Positions 39,201 to 50,413 of a DNA stretch of 64,000 bases are shown here, one piece after another; position 1 is the first letter of the stretch, and every line of letters starts with the position of its first letter. The notes below the pieces were generated by a model. That model did no database searches, was not told where the DNA came from, and was given only the letters and a program-made list of their open reading frames with translations. A program made the translations under genes and the position numbers. Where the stretch lies: assembly GCA_029339195.1 (NCBI GenBank), contig JAPTJF010000111.1, positions 83,051 through 147,050 of the forward strand. Direction: 5' to 3'. Source of the DNA: Micractinium sp. NFX-FRZ (taxonomy: Eukaryota > Chlorophyta > Trebouxiophyceae > Chlorellales > Chlorellaceae).

Positions 39201-41365
39201 ATGGGTGGGTTGGTGGGTGGGTGGGTGCGCCGGCCAGCAGCCTGTGGTGGTGTGTTTATGATTTCTGGTGTGGATGCTGGGGAGGCAAGGGCAGATCCAG
39301 TAGAGATTGCTGACAAGAGTTGCCAGCAGCTTCAGCTGGCATTGGAGAGGGAGGTTGGAGGGCAGAGGGTGGGCAGCGGCTGCCAGTGTCCGCTGGTCTC
39401 CCCCATCCCTCTGCCTGCCATGCAGCTCCGTCATGCCGCCATCTGCACTGCCTGCTCGGCTCCCCCCCCCTGCCTGTGCTCCACCGCTTGCACGGGAATA
39501 AATATGTCCGCCCGTCTCCTGCCATCCCTGCCTGCAGGCGGCACCTGCGACGCGGCGTGCCAGCAGGCCAAGACCAACCTGTGGAGCGCAGGTGTGTGTG
39601 GGGGGGGGGGGGTTGAGGGGGTGGGTGGGGATGCCGACGTGCCTGCACCCGACTTGTTACCAACTCATTGGCACACATGCCCGCTCGTGCACCTGCCTTG
39701 CCTCGGCCACGCGCCCCTCTCATCTATTCTCAACACACCCCTGTCCTTTTCTGCCCTCTCGTACCTGCCAATGGCGGCTACCTCTGCTCCTGCCCGCCAT
39801 TTGCGACAGCTCAACTCCCCACCCCTCTCGCCCACCTCCTCCCCCGCAGCCGCCTTTGGCCTCTACCTGCGCTTTGTGGGCGAGGCGGCCCACCGTCACC
39901 ACGCCACCGCGGGCCATGCCTCCCTGCTGGAGAAGATGCGCGACCTGCTGCCTGGGGTGAGTCGAGTGCCCTCTCTCTGTCTCGCCCTCTCTCTGTCTCT
40001 CTTTGTTATTGCCTCTTGTGACAGCCTACTTTTTGATTGCCCCTTCTTGAAATACCGATGAGTGTGCAGTACCGGCGGTCAGCACGCTGGGTGGGGTGGG
40101 GGGCGCACGGTGGATGTGTGGGGCTGGTCGCCTCGCTTCACTGCCCACCCCCCCCTCTGCCTCCTTCCCGCCGCCGCACCTGACCCCCGCTGTGCCCGCT
40201 GCCCTCCCCTCCCGCCCCCACAGGACAATAAGGCCCTGGCCGAGCTGCACGGCTGGATGGACAAGCACAGCGGCGACCTGCACGGCCTCTCCTCCTTCCT
40301 GAAGGACCGCATGAAGCTGCCCGCACTCACCGTCAACGGCGCACCCCTCACCCTGGGTGCGTGGGGGGTGGGGGGTGGGGGGTGGGCGGCAAGGCGGCTG
40401 GGGGAGGCAGGGGGTTGGTGGACGGCTGCATGCCAAGGCCTGCAGGGCTGGGCCAGGCGCGCTTAGTGGCGGTTGGGGCGTGCACTGTGGACTGGGCTGC
40501 AAGGCGGCGGGCTGCTGCGAGGTCCCAGGGCAGGCTGGCACCTGCACCTCAGCAGCCCTCGACCCCGTCCCCACTGCCCACTCTCAACCCATGTCCTACT
40601 TGCCACCCTCCCTGCCCCCTCCCCCCCCCCCCCAATTGCAGGCAGCGGGCGCGAGGGCATGCAGCAGCTGACCACCCTGCTGAAGGAGGGCGGCGCCAAC
40701 CTTGCCAAGCTCAAGTCGTCGTTTGCCGCCGCCGGCGACCGGCTGGCGCACCTGGCGGAGGGGCTGACCTCTGGCGCCGGCAAGGACCTGCAGGCCGTCA
40801 TGCAGGCCATGGCCTCCATGGGCAGCGGCGCAGGGCTGCCCTCCCTCAACCTGGGCGGCAGCAACCTTGGAGGCAACCTTGGCGGTGACAAGCTGGGCTC
40901 CCTGTTTGCCGCCTCCACCGACAAGGTTGTGTCGGCCCTGGCCGCCGGCGCCAACGCGCAGCAGGCGGCGGTGGGCAAGCTGGCGGGCGGCGTGGACAGC
41001 AAGCTGACCGGCCTGCACTCGGTGAGGCGGGGCGGGGGGCTCACGTTTGGCGGGGCGCGGCAGGGAGCTCCGTGTGTGTGTGTGTGTGTAGAGGCGCAGG
41101 GTCTGTGGAAGCTCCCCAGTTGTGCCCGCCTGTATTTTTGGGGAAACGCACCTGGTTCCAGGGCCAAGCAGGCTTCCTCCCGCCCCTTCCTCTCACCCGT
41201 ACTGCACCGCTTCACCCTTCCCCCACCCACCTTCCCCACCACCCGTTGCAGTTCTTCTCGGGCCTGGAGGGCGGCTCCATCGACGAGGTGACCGCCGCCG
41301 GGCTGGCCGAGCTGGGCGACTCGCTCGGCTCCCTCCTCAACTTTGACTTCTCCTCCTTCGCGTGA
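36202..41365 (+). CDS. secreted P/Homo-B-domain protein without a protease domain
   Basis: Fourteen exons: 36202-36276, 36475-36555, 36803-36871, 37106-37194, 37422-37488, 37739-37811, 38063-38132, 38277-38513, 38883-39109, 39538-39591, 39850-39956, 40224-40356, 40642-41021, 41252-41365; 591 aa. Signal peptide (1-23) is followed by a domain (about 30-190) matching the proprotein-convertase P (Homo B) beta-sandwich: STVTLDVSHRRIGAL, ITLKSHGLGRGDNLWRTTF, then GLWTLTVAD and the closing NGWTLVLC. After it come a Pro/Ala/Gly linker (about 190-330) and a helical C-terminal half (about 340-591). P domains usually follow a subtilisin/kexin catalytic domain; none is present. Introns 2 and 3 use GC donors (gcaagc). 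A cell-wall or extracellular binding role is an inference. Confidence 0.82.
38524..38697. repeat. GTGGCAGAG minisatellite in P-domain gene intron 8
   Basis: Irregular tandem array of units built from GCTTGTGGCAGAGGCCGTGG and shorter variants, about 174 bp, starting just after the exon 8 donor. Confidence 0.85.
39176..39270. repeat. copy of exon 9 end, donor and intron start (P-domain gene)
   Basis: Aligns with about 39080-39171: the exon end, its GTGGGT donor and intron sequence through GCCAGCAGCCTGTGGTG are all repeated. Splicing the copied piece as an exon would break the frame. Confidence 0.7.
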
Positions 41366-41884
41366 GGGCCGGTCGTGGCGACCAGACATGGTCCTGGAGG
41401 GCCCCGAGGGGCCCGGTAGGGCCTCTTTGTCCACGCCTGAGTGAAGGGGCGCCTTCCCGGCTGCTCTTGCTACTCAGCAGGGGCAAGCCACGCTGGGGTC
41501 CCTCCGCTGCGCACGTGAGACAGCTACAAGAGTCTTGGCAGGCAGGCGTGGGACGTGGCTGTCAACCCCACGTCCCCTCCCTGTTTGCCACGGGCCACCC
41601 CTTGAGAGGCCTGGCCACTAGCACCCAACAAGCACCAGATAGCCGTGAGCTGTGCCCCTCTTCATGCCAGCCCCACGGCACACCGCTATGGCCCTGCTCC
41701 CACCAAGCCGAATGCATGCCTGAGCTGAGCACGACTCCCAACACCACCACTGTTTTCACCTCGCGAGCACCCGCTCCCACCACTATTTGCGCCCAAGCAT
41801 GGCACCAGCACCAGCCAACCTCCTCCCTTGTGGACACTGGCTGGCAGTGCGTAATGCCACCCCTTTCCTTTGGTATTGGTACAT

Positions 41885-41889
41885 TGTAA
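41885..41889 (+). terminator. TGTAA polyadenylation signal of the P-domain gene
   Basis: TGTAA followed by ATAAAG, 520 bp after the stop codon. Confidence 0.65.
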
Positions 41890-42392
41890 ATAAAGTGTAG
41901 GGATGTTACAGTGCGTGTTGGCATGTTGGTACAGGGCAGCACATGTGGCAAAACCATGGCGGTGCAGGGAGATCTGGCAAACTTAAATGCCAAGCAGAGG
42001 GGCAGGCGACATGCGAGCGCAGCATGCGTGCCAGCATGTGCCAGGGGGCAGCAGGGAGGCCGTGCCAAAGGCAAGGGCAGCAGCAGATGCACGAGGAAGA
42101 ACAACGCAACTGGCGACAATAGCGGTGCAGGGGGAAGCCAAACAAGGCGAGAGCAGGGCGCAACGGGTGACCTCTAGCGCGGCAAAGGCACCGACAGGTG
42201 AAGAACAGTTGGCGTGAGGGCGCCCTGAGAGGTGCAGGGGTTGCAGCGGTGTAGACGGCGCTGGCGGGGAATGCACGCCGGACTGGCAACACGTGTGCAT
42301 CCGCCGGCGCCACAGGGTGGGGCTGGCAGGCCGGCCACGGGGACCAAGCCCCAGGACCTCATGCAGTGCATGCACAACGGTGGTAAATGTCT

Positions 42393-42397
42393 TTACA
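42393..42397 (-). terminator. TGTAA polyadenylation signal of the S26-like gene
   Basis: TGTAA on the minus strand 27 bp past the stop codon; close but plausible. Confidence 0.5.
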
Positions 42398-42423
42398 GAC
42401 TGGGGGTAGAGTAGGCGAGAAGG

Positions 42424-43999
42424 TCACGCCTCCCCGGTGCACAGCGCGTCAATGTCCAGCTCCGCCTCGATGACGGGTGTGTCGGACGCCATCCCCTCCT
42501 CGCTGTTCTCCACCGGCCCGTGGTCGCTCTCGGAGCGGGCGCAGTACAGGATCCTGCCGCCCGGTTGAACAAGGGTAGGGGGCGGGAAAGGCGTACGTAG
42601 TTGATGGGAAGCGTGGGTGAGCAAGCATTGGCTGGTTGGTGGCTGGGGGTGCAGCGTGCCCGCCAAGCTTCCCGCTGCTCCCTGGCACCCTTCGCCAGGC
42701 TGGCAAGGAGGCAAGCATGTCACGCAGGCAAGCCTGCCACCACACCACGCCAGGACAGGCAGGCAGCCCAATCCCCCACCCCTCGCCCATCCCTGCATGT
42801 CCCCCACTTCATGAGCGCATGCGCCCCCCTCACCCACCTGCCCACCACCAGCTCCAGCGGCAGCGGCCCAAAGCTGCGGCTGTCGATGACGTGGGGCGGC
42901 GCCAGCGCCTCGTTGTCTGCCAGCACCCAGCAGTGGCCCTGCCAGGGGAGAGGTGTGGAGCGGAGGAGCGGGGGGCAGTTGAGAGCAGGAGGGGCAGAGG
43001 GGGGCGGGCAGAGCACGGCTGCGGTGCAGGCGGGCAGGCGTGCTAAGGTGAGCTGCGCTGGCAGCGGTGGCAACTGCTAGACCATGTTTCTAGACGTCCG
43101 CCCGCCTGCCTCCCTGCACCACCCTGCCCCTCCCCCCAACGTGCAAGCTCATCTCGGCGCCACATACCTCGATGCACCTCCCGTCCCCTGCCTCCGTGTG
43201 TGCCGTGCCCGCTGTGCCCTGCCCGCCTGTGTACATCCACCAATTGCCCCGCCCACCCTGCCCGCCTCACCTCTGGCACCACATAGCTCTCGTCCCCCTC
43301 CTCCTCTCCAGTAATCAGCTCGTCTCCCGGCATGGCCGCCACCCGCCGCACCATCATGCTCTGTAGCTGCTCCCCCGCCGCTGCCGCTGCCGCCGCCGCT
43401 GCCGCTGCGCTGCCGCCGCCCAGTGGCAGGGCCCCGCCGCCCACTGCTGCTGCTGCTGCCACAGTGAGGGGCGACGTGAAGGCCACGACGTCGCCGCTAA
43501 ACACGGTCTTTTCTGAGGGCCGCGGCAGCAGGCGCACCAGCAGCCGCTCCACACTGTCTGGCTGGCTGCAGGGGGAGGGAGGGGGGCACAGGGTGGTCCA
43601 ACTTGAACAACCAGTTTCTCAAATGCAAACTTCGACAGGGGTGTGTACACATGCCAATTGCAAACCGGTCAACGGCTGTGCCCTCCCTTCCCCTTGAACC
43701 CCGCCATTGCTCCCTTGCCCTGTCGAGCGCCTGGACGGCCAGGTGAAGCCAGTGCCGCCACCTCTACTGCCGCCAGCCGCCGCCGCCTCTGCGCACCTGG
43801 TGGCCTTGGGGTTTAGTGCCGGCGCCATTGCAGCTCCGCTCATCAGCATGGTCATCGTCAGGCGCTGCCTGTAGGCCTCCACGCCCCGCGACAGCGCCTC
43901 TGGGAGCGAGGCGGTGGCCGAGGTGAGCGTTGCCGCCGCCTCGTGCGCCGCTTGCGCCAGCTTGAGCCCCAAGTAGCGGGGGCTCACGCGGTGGGCCAT
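42424..43999 (-). CDS. signal-peptidase-like S26 family protein lacking catalytic residues
   Basis: Four exons: 43797-43999, 43271-43565, 42838-42938, 42424-42553; 242 aa. It follows the S26 signal-peptidase fold: an N-terminal helix ending in MSGAAMAPALN (53-63), a VFSGDVVAF strand, VRRVAAMPGDE (140-150) and a DSRSFGPLPLELVVGR block. The nucleophile Ser of the S26 SGxSMxP box is Ala57, and the general-base Lys of VKRxxxxPGD is Arg141, so it should not cleave peptides. The C-terminus (DHGPVENS, DTPVIEAELDID) matches the plant proteins At2g31140/At1g06200, which also lack the Ser. Exon 2 carries an Ala/Gly insertion (about 103-132) between strands. It is probably organellar; its binding role is unknown. 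Confidence 0.85.
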
Positions 44000-44314
44000 T
44001 CCGACTGGAGTTCGAGCGATGTGTGGTGAAGTGCTGCGTGGAGGGCAGTATGCAAGCGTTTGTGCTGGGGCTGCCTGGCAAGGGTCATGCAGCTGAATGC
44101 ACGCGGTAGGCAAGCCGCACAAACATCAATGCGCCTAGTCAGGGTTTCTTTGCGCCCTCGCCAGCAAGGCACCTTCTGAGGGTGGCCTCTGATCAGGGCT
44201 TCCAGGCGCCGTACCACAATTGAGCTTTTCCACAGCCCCAATCTCGCACTGGGACACTAGGTGCTGTCCGCTCCCCCACTCCACGCACGTGCAGCGTGCG
44301 CCCTTGCCACGGCC
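44000..44314. promoter_or_regulatory. shared divergent promoter, S26-like / DUF1232 gene
   Basis: 315 bp between divergent start codons; must hold both promoters and 5' UTRs. No specific motif recognised. Confidence 0.5.
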
Positions 44315-46035
44315 ATGAGCGTAGTGAGCGTGGCGACCACAGCGCTGCCCGAGTCCACGGCAGCGCAGTCGTTGCCCAGCGGGCCGCTGCCGCCGCCATC
44401 GTCGCCGCTGCCGCCGCCGCTGCCCAGCGCCGAGAAGCGCGGCTGGCTGGCATCTTTAAAAGCTGCGGTGAAGAAGCTGAAGCATCAGGTTCTGGCCCTG
44501 CACTATGCATACCAGGTGAATGGGGCCAGGCAGGTGGAGGGCATTGGCGGCCGAGCAGCCCGGCGCCGTGACGTGCCTGGCGTGCCTGCACTAGGGCTGC
44601 TGTTGTTGTTGCCCAGCCTCAGGTGCTGCCGCTGCTGCTGCCCACGCTGCCGTCCCAGCCCTCCTGCTACAACTGCCACCCCACCTCACCCCCTCCTGAC
44701 TTGCAATGCCCCGCTCCTCCACACGCCAGGACCCGCGCACCGGCGTGCTGCCGCGGCTGGCCATCCTGGCGGCGCTGGCCTACGCCCTGTCCCCCATAGA
44801 CCTCATCCCCGACTTCATCCCAGTGCTGGGCCTGCTGGACGACCTGATCATACTGCCAGGTGGGTGGGGGCGGGGTGGGCGGGTGGCTGGGGCCGTCTTC
44901 TGCCTGTCTGTCTGTTTCCCCCCACTGTGAACGCGAATGCATGTGCAGCTGACGTGTTGACGAGTCGGTTGGCTGTTCATTCATCTCGACTTCCGGGACA
45001 GGGGTCAGTTAGCTGTTCATGCATCCAGGGGCAGGGTGTGGTGGGCGCCCTGCGGACGGCCGGGTGGGCGGGTGCGGGTGGGTAACGGGGGTGGATCTAG
45101 GCTTCTTTGGTGCTGCAGTTCTGGCTGTGGCTTGGTAGGGGTCAACTGCTGCCCCCCGCCCTGATCCCCCAACCAACCAACCAACCGCTGCTTCTGGCCC
45201 CCGGCCCCTCCACAGGCCTGCTGCTGCTGGCCATGTGGCTCATCCCCGCCGAGGTCATGGAGGCAGCCAAGCAGCAGGCAGAGGTGCGCCCCACACTGTG
45301 CCGGCCAGTGAGAGGGCTGGTGTTGATGTGGATACCGCTTTGAAGTTGCACTCTGAGCACCCGGTGTCCGCTGCTGGCGTGCGCTGCCCCACTGCTGCCC
45401 CTGCCGCCTGCCGCCTGCTTCTCTTCGCTGCACACCAGCTCCCCACTGCCCACCACCTCGCCCTCTCTGGCCCCACCACCGCAGCACGCGCCGCTGCGCC
45501 TGCACAAGGCCTGGGGCATGGCCGCCTTTGTCTTCCTCATGTGGGATGCCACGCTGCTGGGGGCCGCGTGGTGGGGGATGACCCGCTTTGGGGGGGAGGC
45601 GCTGCAGCAGTACAAGGTGCGGGCGGGTGGTTGTTGTGGTTGTGGTGCGAGCTCGCGTCTGCGGGGGTTCCCCAGGCATGTGCAGCGGGCGGTGTTTGGA
45701 AGCTGGTGCACGAGCTGCGTATTGCTCTTCAGTGTATCAATGTGCCTACTGCTGCTCGCTGCCTATTGGAGGCCTCTGCCTGCTAGGCAGCTGGCCTGCA
45801 GGCGTGCCAACCCTCCCCTCGCCTTGCTCTCTTTGGCCTTGCCTCGCTGCAGGTGTGGATCGTGGCAGGCAGTGGCGTGCTGCTGGCGGCGGCGGAGCTG
45901 GGCTGGATGGTGGCGGCGCACCGCAAGGAGGCGCGGTACACGGTGGCCCTCGAGGCGGCAGGGGCCACCCCGGAGCTCACGCGTGCGCTGCTCAGCAACG
46001 GCAGCCACACGGTGCACGAGTATTTGGAGCCGTGA
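44315..46035 (+). CDS. DUF1232 (YkvA-type) membrane protein
   Basis: Five exons: 44315-44515, 44730-44859, 45216-45283, 45485-45616, 45853-46035; 237 aa. A Ser/Pro-rich N-terminus (1-40) precedes a basic helix. The DUF1232 signature follows, with [19 protein letters not shown] at 87-105. Three further hydrophobic segments come from exons 3-5 ([45 protein letters not shown]), and the tail ends HEYLEP. Family members are small membrane proteins of unknown biochemical function found in bacteria and plants. The first 40 residues could target an organelle. Divergent from the S26-like gene. Confidence 0.85.
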
Positions 46036-47304
46036 GGGGAGCAACAGAGGCCAGTTGTGGCACCTCGGGGCCTCGGGGGCGAAAGGGGAGGAGAGGCCAG
46101 CGCCCCCTCAGCCCGGCCCGTGCCCCTGGTTTGCTGCACACCCAAGCCCCGAGCCACAGGGTGCTGTCCAACAATGAGCTCTGGCCTGACCCCTGCCTCA
46201 GGCGAAGCCCTGGTGTGGCGGGCTCGCTCCCTGGTGCACGTGCTGTGCCGTGGCCTTCAGTGCCCACCACGCCGCCAGAACCCACACACTGTTGATTCCT
46301 CTAGCACTTGTGAACTTTCATGGATTCGACAATCTCCTGTATTGCAAACTGCCCGCACCGCTGCTCGCGCTGCTTGCCGTGAGCTGCACTTGCCAAACTG
46401 ACGTAATGCGTGGCGCCAAGAGCCTCTCCTGTTCACGGCCTGCCCTCGTTGTATGGGCGCTACATCTGCCCAACCCGTCCACTGCTCAACCTTTCATACT
46501 CTTCACCACCTTAACCGGCATGTGTTTACACCTCACGGCAGGATCTACAAGGTCTGGGAGTGTCCTGTGACTGCGGGCAGGCATGAAGTACAGGGGTGCA
46601 ACGCCGCTAGAGGGTGGTGCCTCAGGCCTCAGAGCGGAGCAGGGCAGTACAAGTGTGGGGCGCAAGTGCAGGCAGGGGCACGGGAGTGGTACAGGGTACA
46701 GCAATCGGCGGGGGTTGTGTGCCGGGTGACAGATGGGAAGCGGTGGCTGGCTGCTGGGTGACAGCAGCACTCTCGATCACAGGTAGAAGACAGCAAGAGA
46801 GCAGAAAACGGGGGGCAGAACGAGGAGCAGAGCACGGGGAGGAGTGGGCAGTGTACAGGGCTGCAGTGTGGCGGGGAGGGCGGACGAGGAGGGGAGAGGG
46901 CAGCTGCAGGAAGATGTGTGGCAGATGACAGGAGATGGGGTGGTGACGGGAGGGATGTCGGCATGGCCCGGGCGGGCTATGTATGGCGTGGGGCAGGGCA
47001 CATTGGATCGCATCGCATCAGAGGGCAGGCAGAAGGACAGAGTGGCATGGAGCGGCGCAGCGGCAATGTCAAAGAACACGAGAACACACATTCGGGAGCG
47101 TGGCAACAATGGGGCAGACGTCAGGAATGCTGGAGAAGAGAACAGAGGGGTGCCCGCGCGTGGGGCATGCATTGGGAATGCACCTATCGGGGTGCAGTTC
47201 AAGCTTTTGTTGGAAGGCAGACCGGTGGGGCCTGGGACGTTGGCGTGGGGGAGCAAGAGGCTGGCAAAGGGGCTGGCGCAGCTCCCACTGGGCATCTGTG
47301 CTCC
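46036..47304. other. convergent 3' regions, DUF1232 and YggT-like A genes
   Basis: About 1.27 kb without a supported gene. A minus-strand TGTAA sits near 46526; no plus-strand TGTAA was seen for the DUF1232 gene. The stretch 46750-47250 is purine-rich on the plus strand and has open frames on both strands, but none resembles a protein family. Confidence 0.5.
46526..46530 (-). terminator. candidate TGTAA polyadenylation signal (YggT-like A)
   Basis: TGTAA on the minus strand about 775 bp past the stop codon; a long UTR, so tentative. Confidence 0.35.
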
Positions 47305-49457
47305 TCAGATCAGCAGGAACCAGCGGAAGACGACAAACACCCACATGGGCAGCAGCAGCATGTGCTGGAAGTAGACGAGGTACTGCGGGGCAGGAGGGGG
47401 AGTGGAGCGGGCACCAGAGGGAAGACAAGGTTGGACAACAGGAGAGGGGCACCCCAGGGCAGATGCTCAAAGTACTGGGTAGTACTGGTGCTTTGAGGGG
47501 CTAGGGGTGGAAAGCAGCGACCAGGCCGGGCAGGAATATTTGCGCATCCTGCCTTACAAGAGCAACCAAACTTGCAATCGAGCTCTGCAGCCAGCAGCTG
47601 CCCGCAGATGTATCAACCCGAACCGCGGAGCTACCGCCGGCCAATTCAGATGCCCGAACACACACACACCTGCAGTGTGTGTACGGCTGCCCTCCACACC
47701 ACCGCCATCACTACCACCAGCCAGCACCACTCGCACTCACGCGCAGCGATTGCAGCAGGGTCAGGTCGGGCACGACGTTCACCATGAGGCCACCATCTCC
47801 CAGCAGCATGGCCATCACGCCTGCACAGCAGCAGCGGGGCAAGGGGTGGGTGGGTGAAGGGTGGGCGGCGACCTACGGGAGGGGTGGCACCGCACACACA
47901 CTGCAAACAGCCCCACGTGGGCCCTCCAGCTAGCGCCCTCACCAGGGAGTATGGCTGGCCGGGGGCTGACGCCACCCCACCAGTGGAAGCTGTCGCACGC
48001 AACACACTCCGCACATATGCAACTCAAGGCCCATTATTGGCAGGAGCACCCGTCACGGACCAACAACCCCCTCCCATCACCAGCTACCACCCACGCCCCC
48101 CCGCAGGCTCACCGGAGGAGAGGGCGAGCAAGAACATGGCGCCATAGTTGAGGTCGCCGCTCTCCGTCTGCAGGGGAGGTGAGGAGGGCGCTCCGTTGCT
48201 GTGCAGCATCCGGGCAGGCGGGCAGCGCAGCAAAGAGGGCGGCTACTCTTCATTCCACGCCTCCCTCCACACCCTCAGGCTGCTATCGCGGCGCATACAT
48301 CATGTTGCAGCGCGTCGCGGTGGTTACACCCAGCATCAATTGTGATCACACAACCATGCCCAGCCAAAGCTCGTCCTTGCAGGACAGAATGAAGCAGAAA
48401 CCTTGGGGCTGGTTCACCATGCGGAAGAGGCCCTTGGAGATGTCCGGCTGATCTTACAGCTGTGCCGAGCCAGAACTAACTTCCAGGCTAAGGAACACAA
48501 TGGGCGGACACCCTGGCTGGCTAGCTGGCTCACCATGCGGAAGAGCCCCTTGGTGACTGGATCCAGCACTGGGTCTGCCACGGTGAGGGCGCGCAGCAGC
48601 AGCGCCTTGCTTGGCCGCTGCTTGGCCCGCTTCTCGAGCTCGGGGAAGCTGCGGGGAAGGAGGGCGAGGTAGGGGCAGGCACACCATGAGGGGTACAAGC
48701 TCAGGGGAAGCTGCGGGGAAGGTGTGGGTGGCGGGGTGAACGACAGCGGGCGGGGGTGCGGGGCGGGAGGTAGGGACAGGCATGGGCAGCGCAGCGCTGG
48801 GCAGGCTCAAGGGGAACCAGAGAAGGGTCAAGGCCAGGTGGAATGGGGCGGGAAGAGACCATGGCACTCACTAGGACATGAGGAAGCGGGAGGTGAGGAG
48901 CAGGGTGGTGACCACGGTCAGGGTGCCCATGCCAATCGACATCCAGTACGCTTGCTCGGTGGCCGGCATTTGGGCGGCGGCAGCCGCGGCCTCGGGGTGC
49001 GCCAGCGGCAGCAGCAGCGCGGCGGCGGACAACATGGCAGTGCTGCCTCGGCTGCTGCTGCCGGGGCTGCTGCTGCCGCTCACAATGCTGTCGCTGCTGC
49101 TGGTGCTGCGGCTGTCCTGCTTGCGCTGGGGGCATCCGCCTGCGCCTCGCTCACAAGACGATGGCGCCCTACGACGGCAGGCGGGAGGGAGAGGAGGTCG
49201 GGCTGGTGAGCTTAAGCCACCATTGGAACGAGCGGGCATGTGTGATGAAGTTGTCCAATGCACCAGGGCACATCCCTCTGCAAACACAGCGCCTCTCACC
49301 TGGCCTGCACCCGCACTACTGGGCGGGAAGCGGCGGCGGCGGCGGCGCAGGCGCCTTGGGTGCGCCGGAGCGTGGCCTGCCCATGGGGCTGCAGTCGGCG
49401 CTGCGCTGTTGCGGCGCTGGTTGAAGATGAGGGGTTGGGTAGGGTGCAGCGCAGCAT
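47305..49457 (-). CDS. plastid multi-pass membrane protein A, YggT-like (tandem paralogue)
   Basis: Six exons: 49300-49457, 48872-49168, 48534-48648, 48113-48167, 47741-47820, 47305-47382; 260 aa. Exon 1 starts MLRCTLPNPSSSTSAATAQRR and reads as a plastid transit peptide. Hydrophobic segments lie at about 129-150 (SIGMGTLTVVTTLLLTSRFL), around YGAMFLLALSSGVMAML, and at the C-terminus (LLLPMWVFVVFRWFLLI). The ordered features RFLMSYFPELE, LTVADPVLDPVTKGLF and GDLNYGAMFLL weakly resemble the YggT/CCB3 pattern (RxxLSWFP, DPLLxPxR, GxDLSP). That family includes plastid division and cytochrome b6f haem-assembly factors; the match needs a profile search. The paralogue B lies directly upstream. Confidence 0.72.
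48409..48443. repeat. intronic copy of exon 3 end and donor (YggT-like A)
   Basis: Matches 48525-48558, the 3' end of exon 3 with its splice donor, at about 29 of 34 positions. It sits in the following intron. Confidence 0.7.
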
Positions 49458-50413
49458 GGCGACTTGGCAGCGTTGGGTTGGTGCACGGGTTTAAAAACTA
49501 GGGCAGAAGAAACGGAAGAGGCGGTCGCGGCGTCTGATGGGCGCAGCGCGATCAAGTTCGAGCCAGAAGGTTGGATGGCTGCAATTGCAGCGGAGGCGCT
49601 GGAAGCGGGAGCGGCGGAAAGGTCGGAAGCGAGTGCTGGCGGCGCAGACTGACGCTTTGCTGCACTCCAAGATCTTTGAAGGGAGGGGCGTGGAAAGATG
49701 GCTCGAAGGGCGCAAGATGCTGGCGTGAAGGCTTTGCACGGTCACATGACTGTGCAGCCGCCCGCCGGCGCCGCGCATGCCGTGCTGCTGCCCATGATGT
49801 CCTGTCTATGCCAGCGTGATCGGTACTTACACTGTGAGCAGCTTGTTGAGAAGATACAACATAGGAGTGGTGTGGTACAGCTGCTGGGGGTGGGGTGGGG
49901 AGGCCAGGGTGCAGCCGCGACAGGGGGGTACAGAACCGGGGCGGCAGAGGGCGCCACACGCTGCCACTTGAAGTGGCGCACTAATAGGATGTGCGAGGGC
50001 CGCGGGAAAACTGCTTCAGGTGACGATGCGAGGGGTGGCAGAAGGGTCGGTTAATTTCAGCAAACGGCCGATCGGATCGAATCACATGAAGGGGAGAGAG
50101 GGCTGGGGAGAGAGGCCGAGGGGTGGGCTGGGCGGCAGCAGTGCATTGTATGTATATGTAGTGCGGTGGGGGCGGGGGCAGCCAGGGATGGAGAGAGACA
50201 CAGGAGGTAAAGAAGACAATGAGTGCACAGAGGGCGGGAGACACGCAGGGGGCCAGACTGAGCAGGTGAGTGTACACGAGGGTCGGGTGCGGCACAGCAG
50301 GAGGGCTGGGGAGAGCAGCATGGGCAGCGCGCGAACACGGCCGCCGCGATGTGTATGCTTTCGAAGCATCATGAGCCGTGAATGGGAGGAAGCGCAGGTG
50401 CCTGGGAGGCGCC
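49458..50413. other. YggT-like A promoter and YggT-like B 3' UTR
   Basis: Spacer between the tandem paralogues. It contains the TGTAA near 49827 and purine-rich sequence; no gene supported. Confidence 0.5.
49827..49831 (-). terminator. TGTAA polyadenylation signal of YggT-like B
   Basis: TGTAA on the minus strand about 580 bp past the stop codon. Confidence 0.5.

Larger units (their letters stand above)
41366..42423. other. convergent 3' UTRs, P-domain and S26-like genes
   Basis: Bounded inside by a plus-strand TGTAA at 41885 and a minus-strand TGTAA at 42393. The 500 bp between them shows no gene. Confidence 0.6.

Noticed and set aside
39180..39206. Possible 25-bp microexon with its own GT donor in the P-domain gene
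   Set aside because: Inclusion after exon 9 breaks the frame that leads into exon 10; it is better explained as the copied exon end.
46750..47250. Open frames on both strands in a purine-rich stretch
   Set aside because: Composition explains the lack of stops; no motifs, transit peptide or splice pattern.
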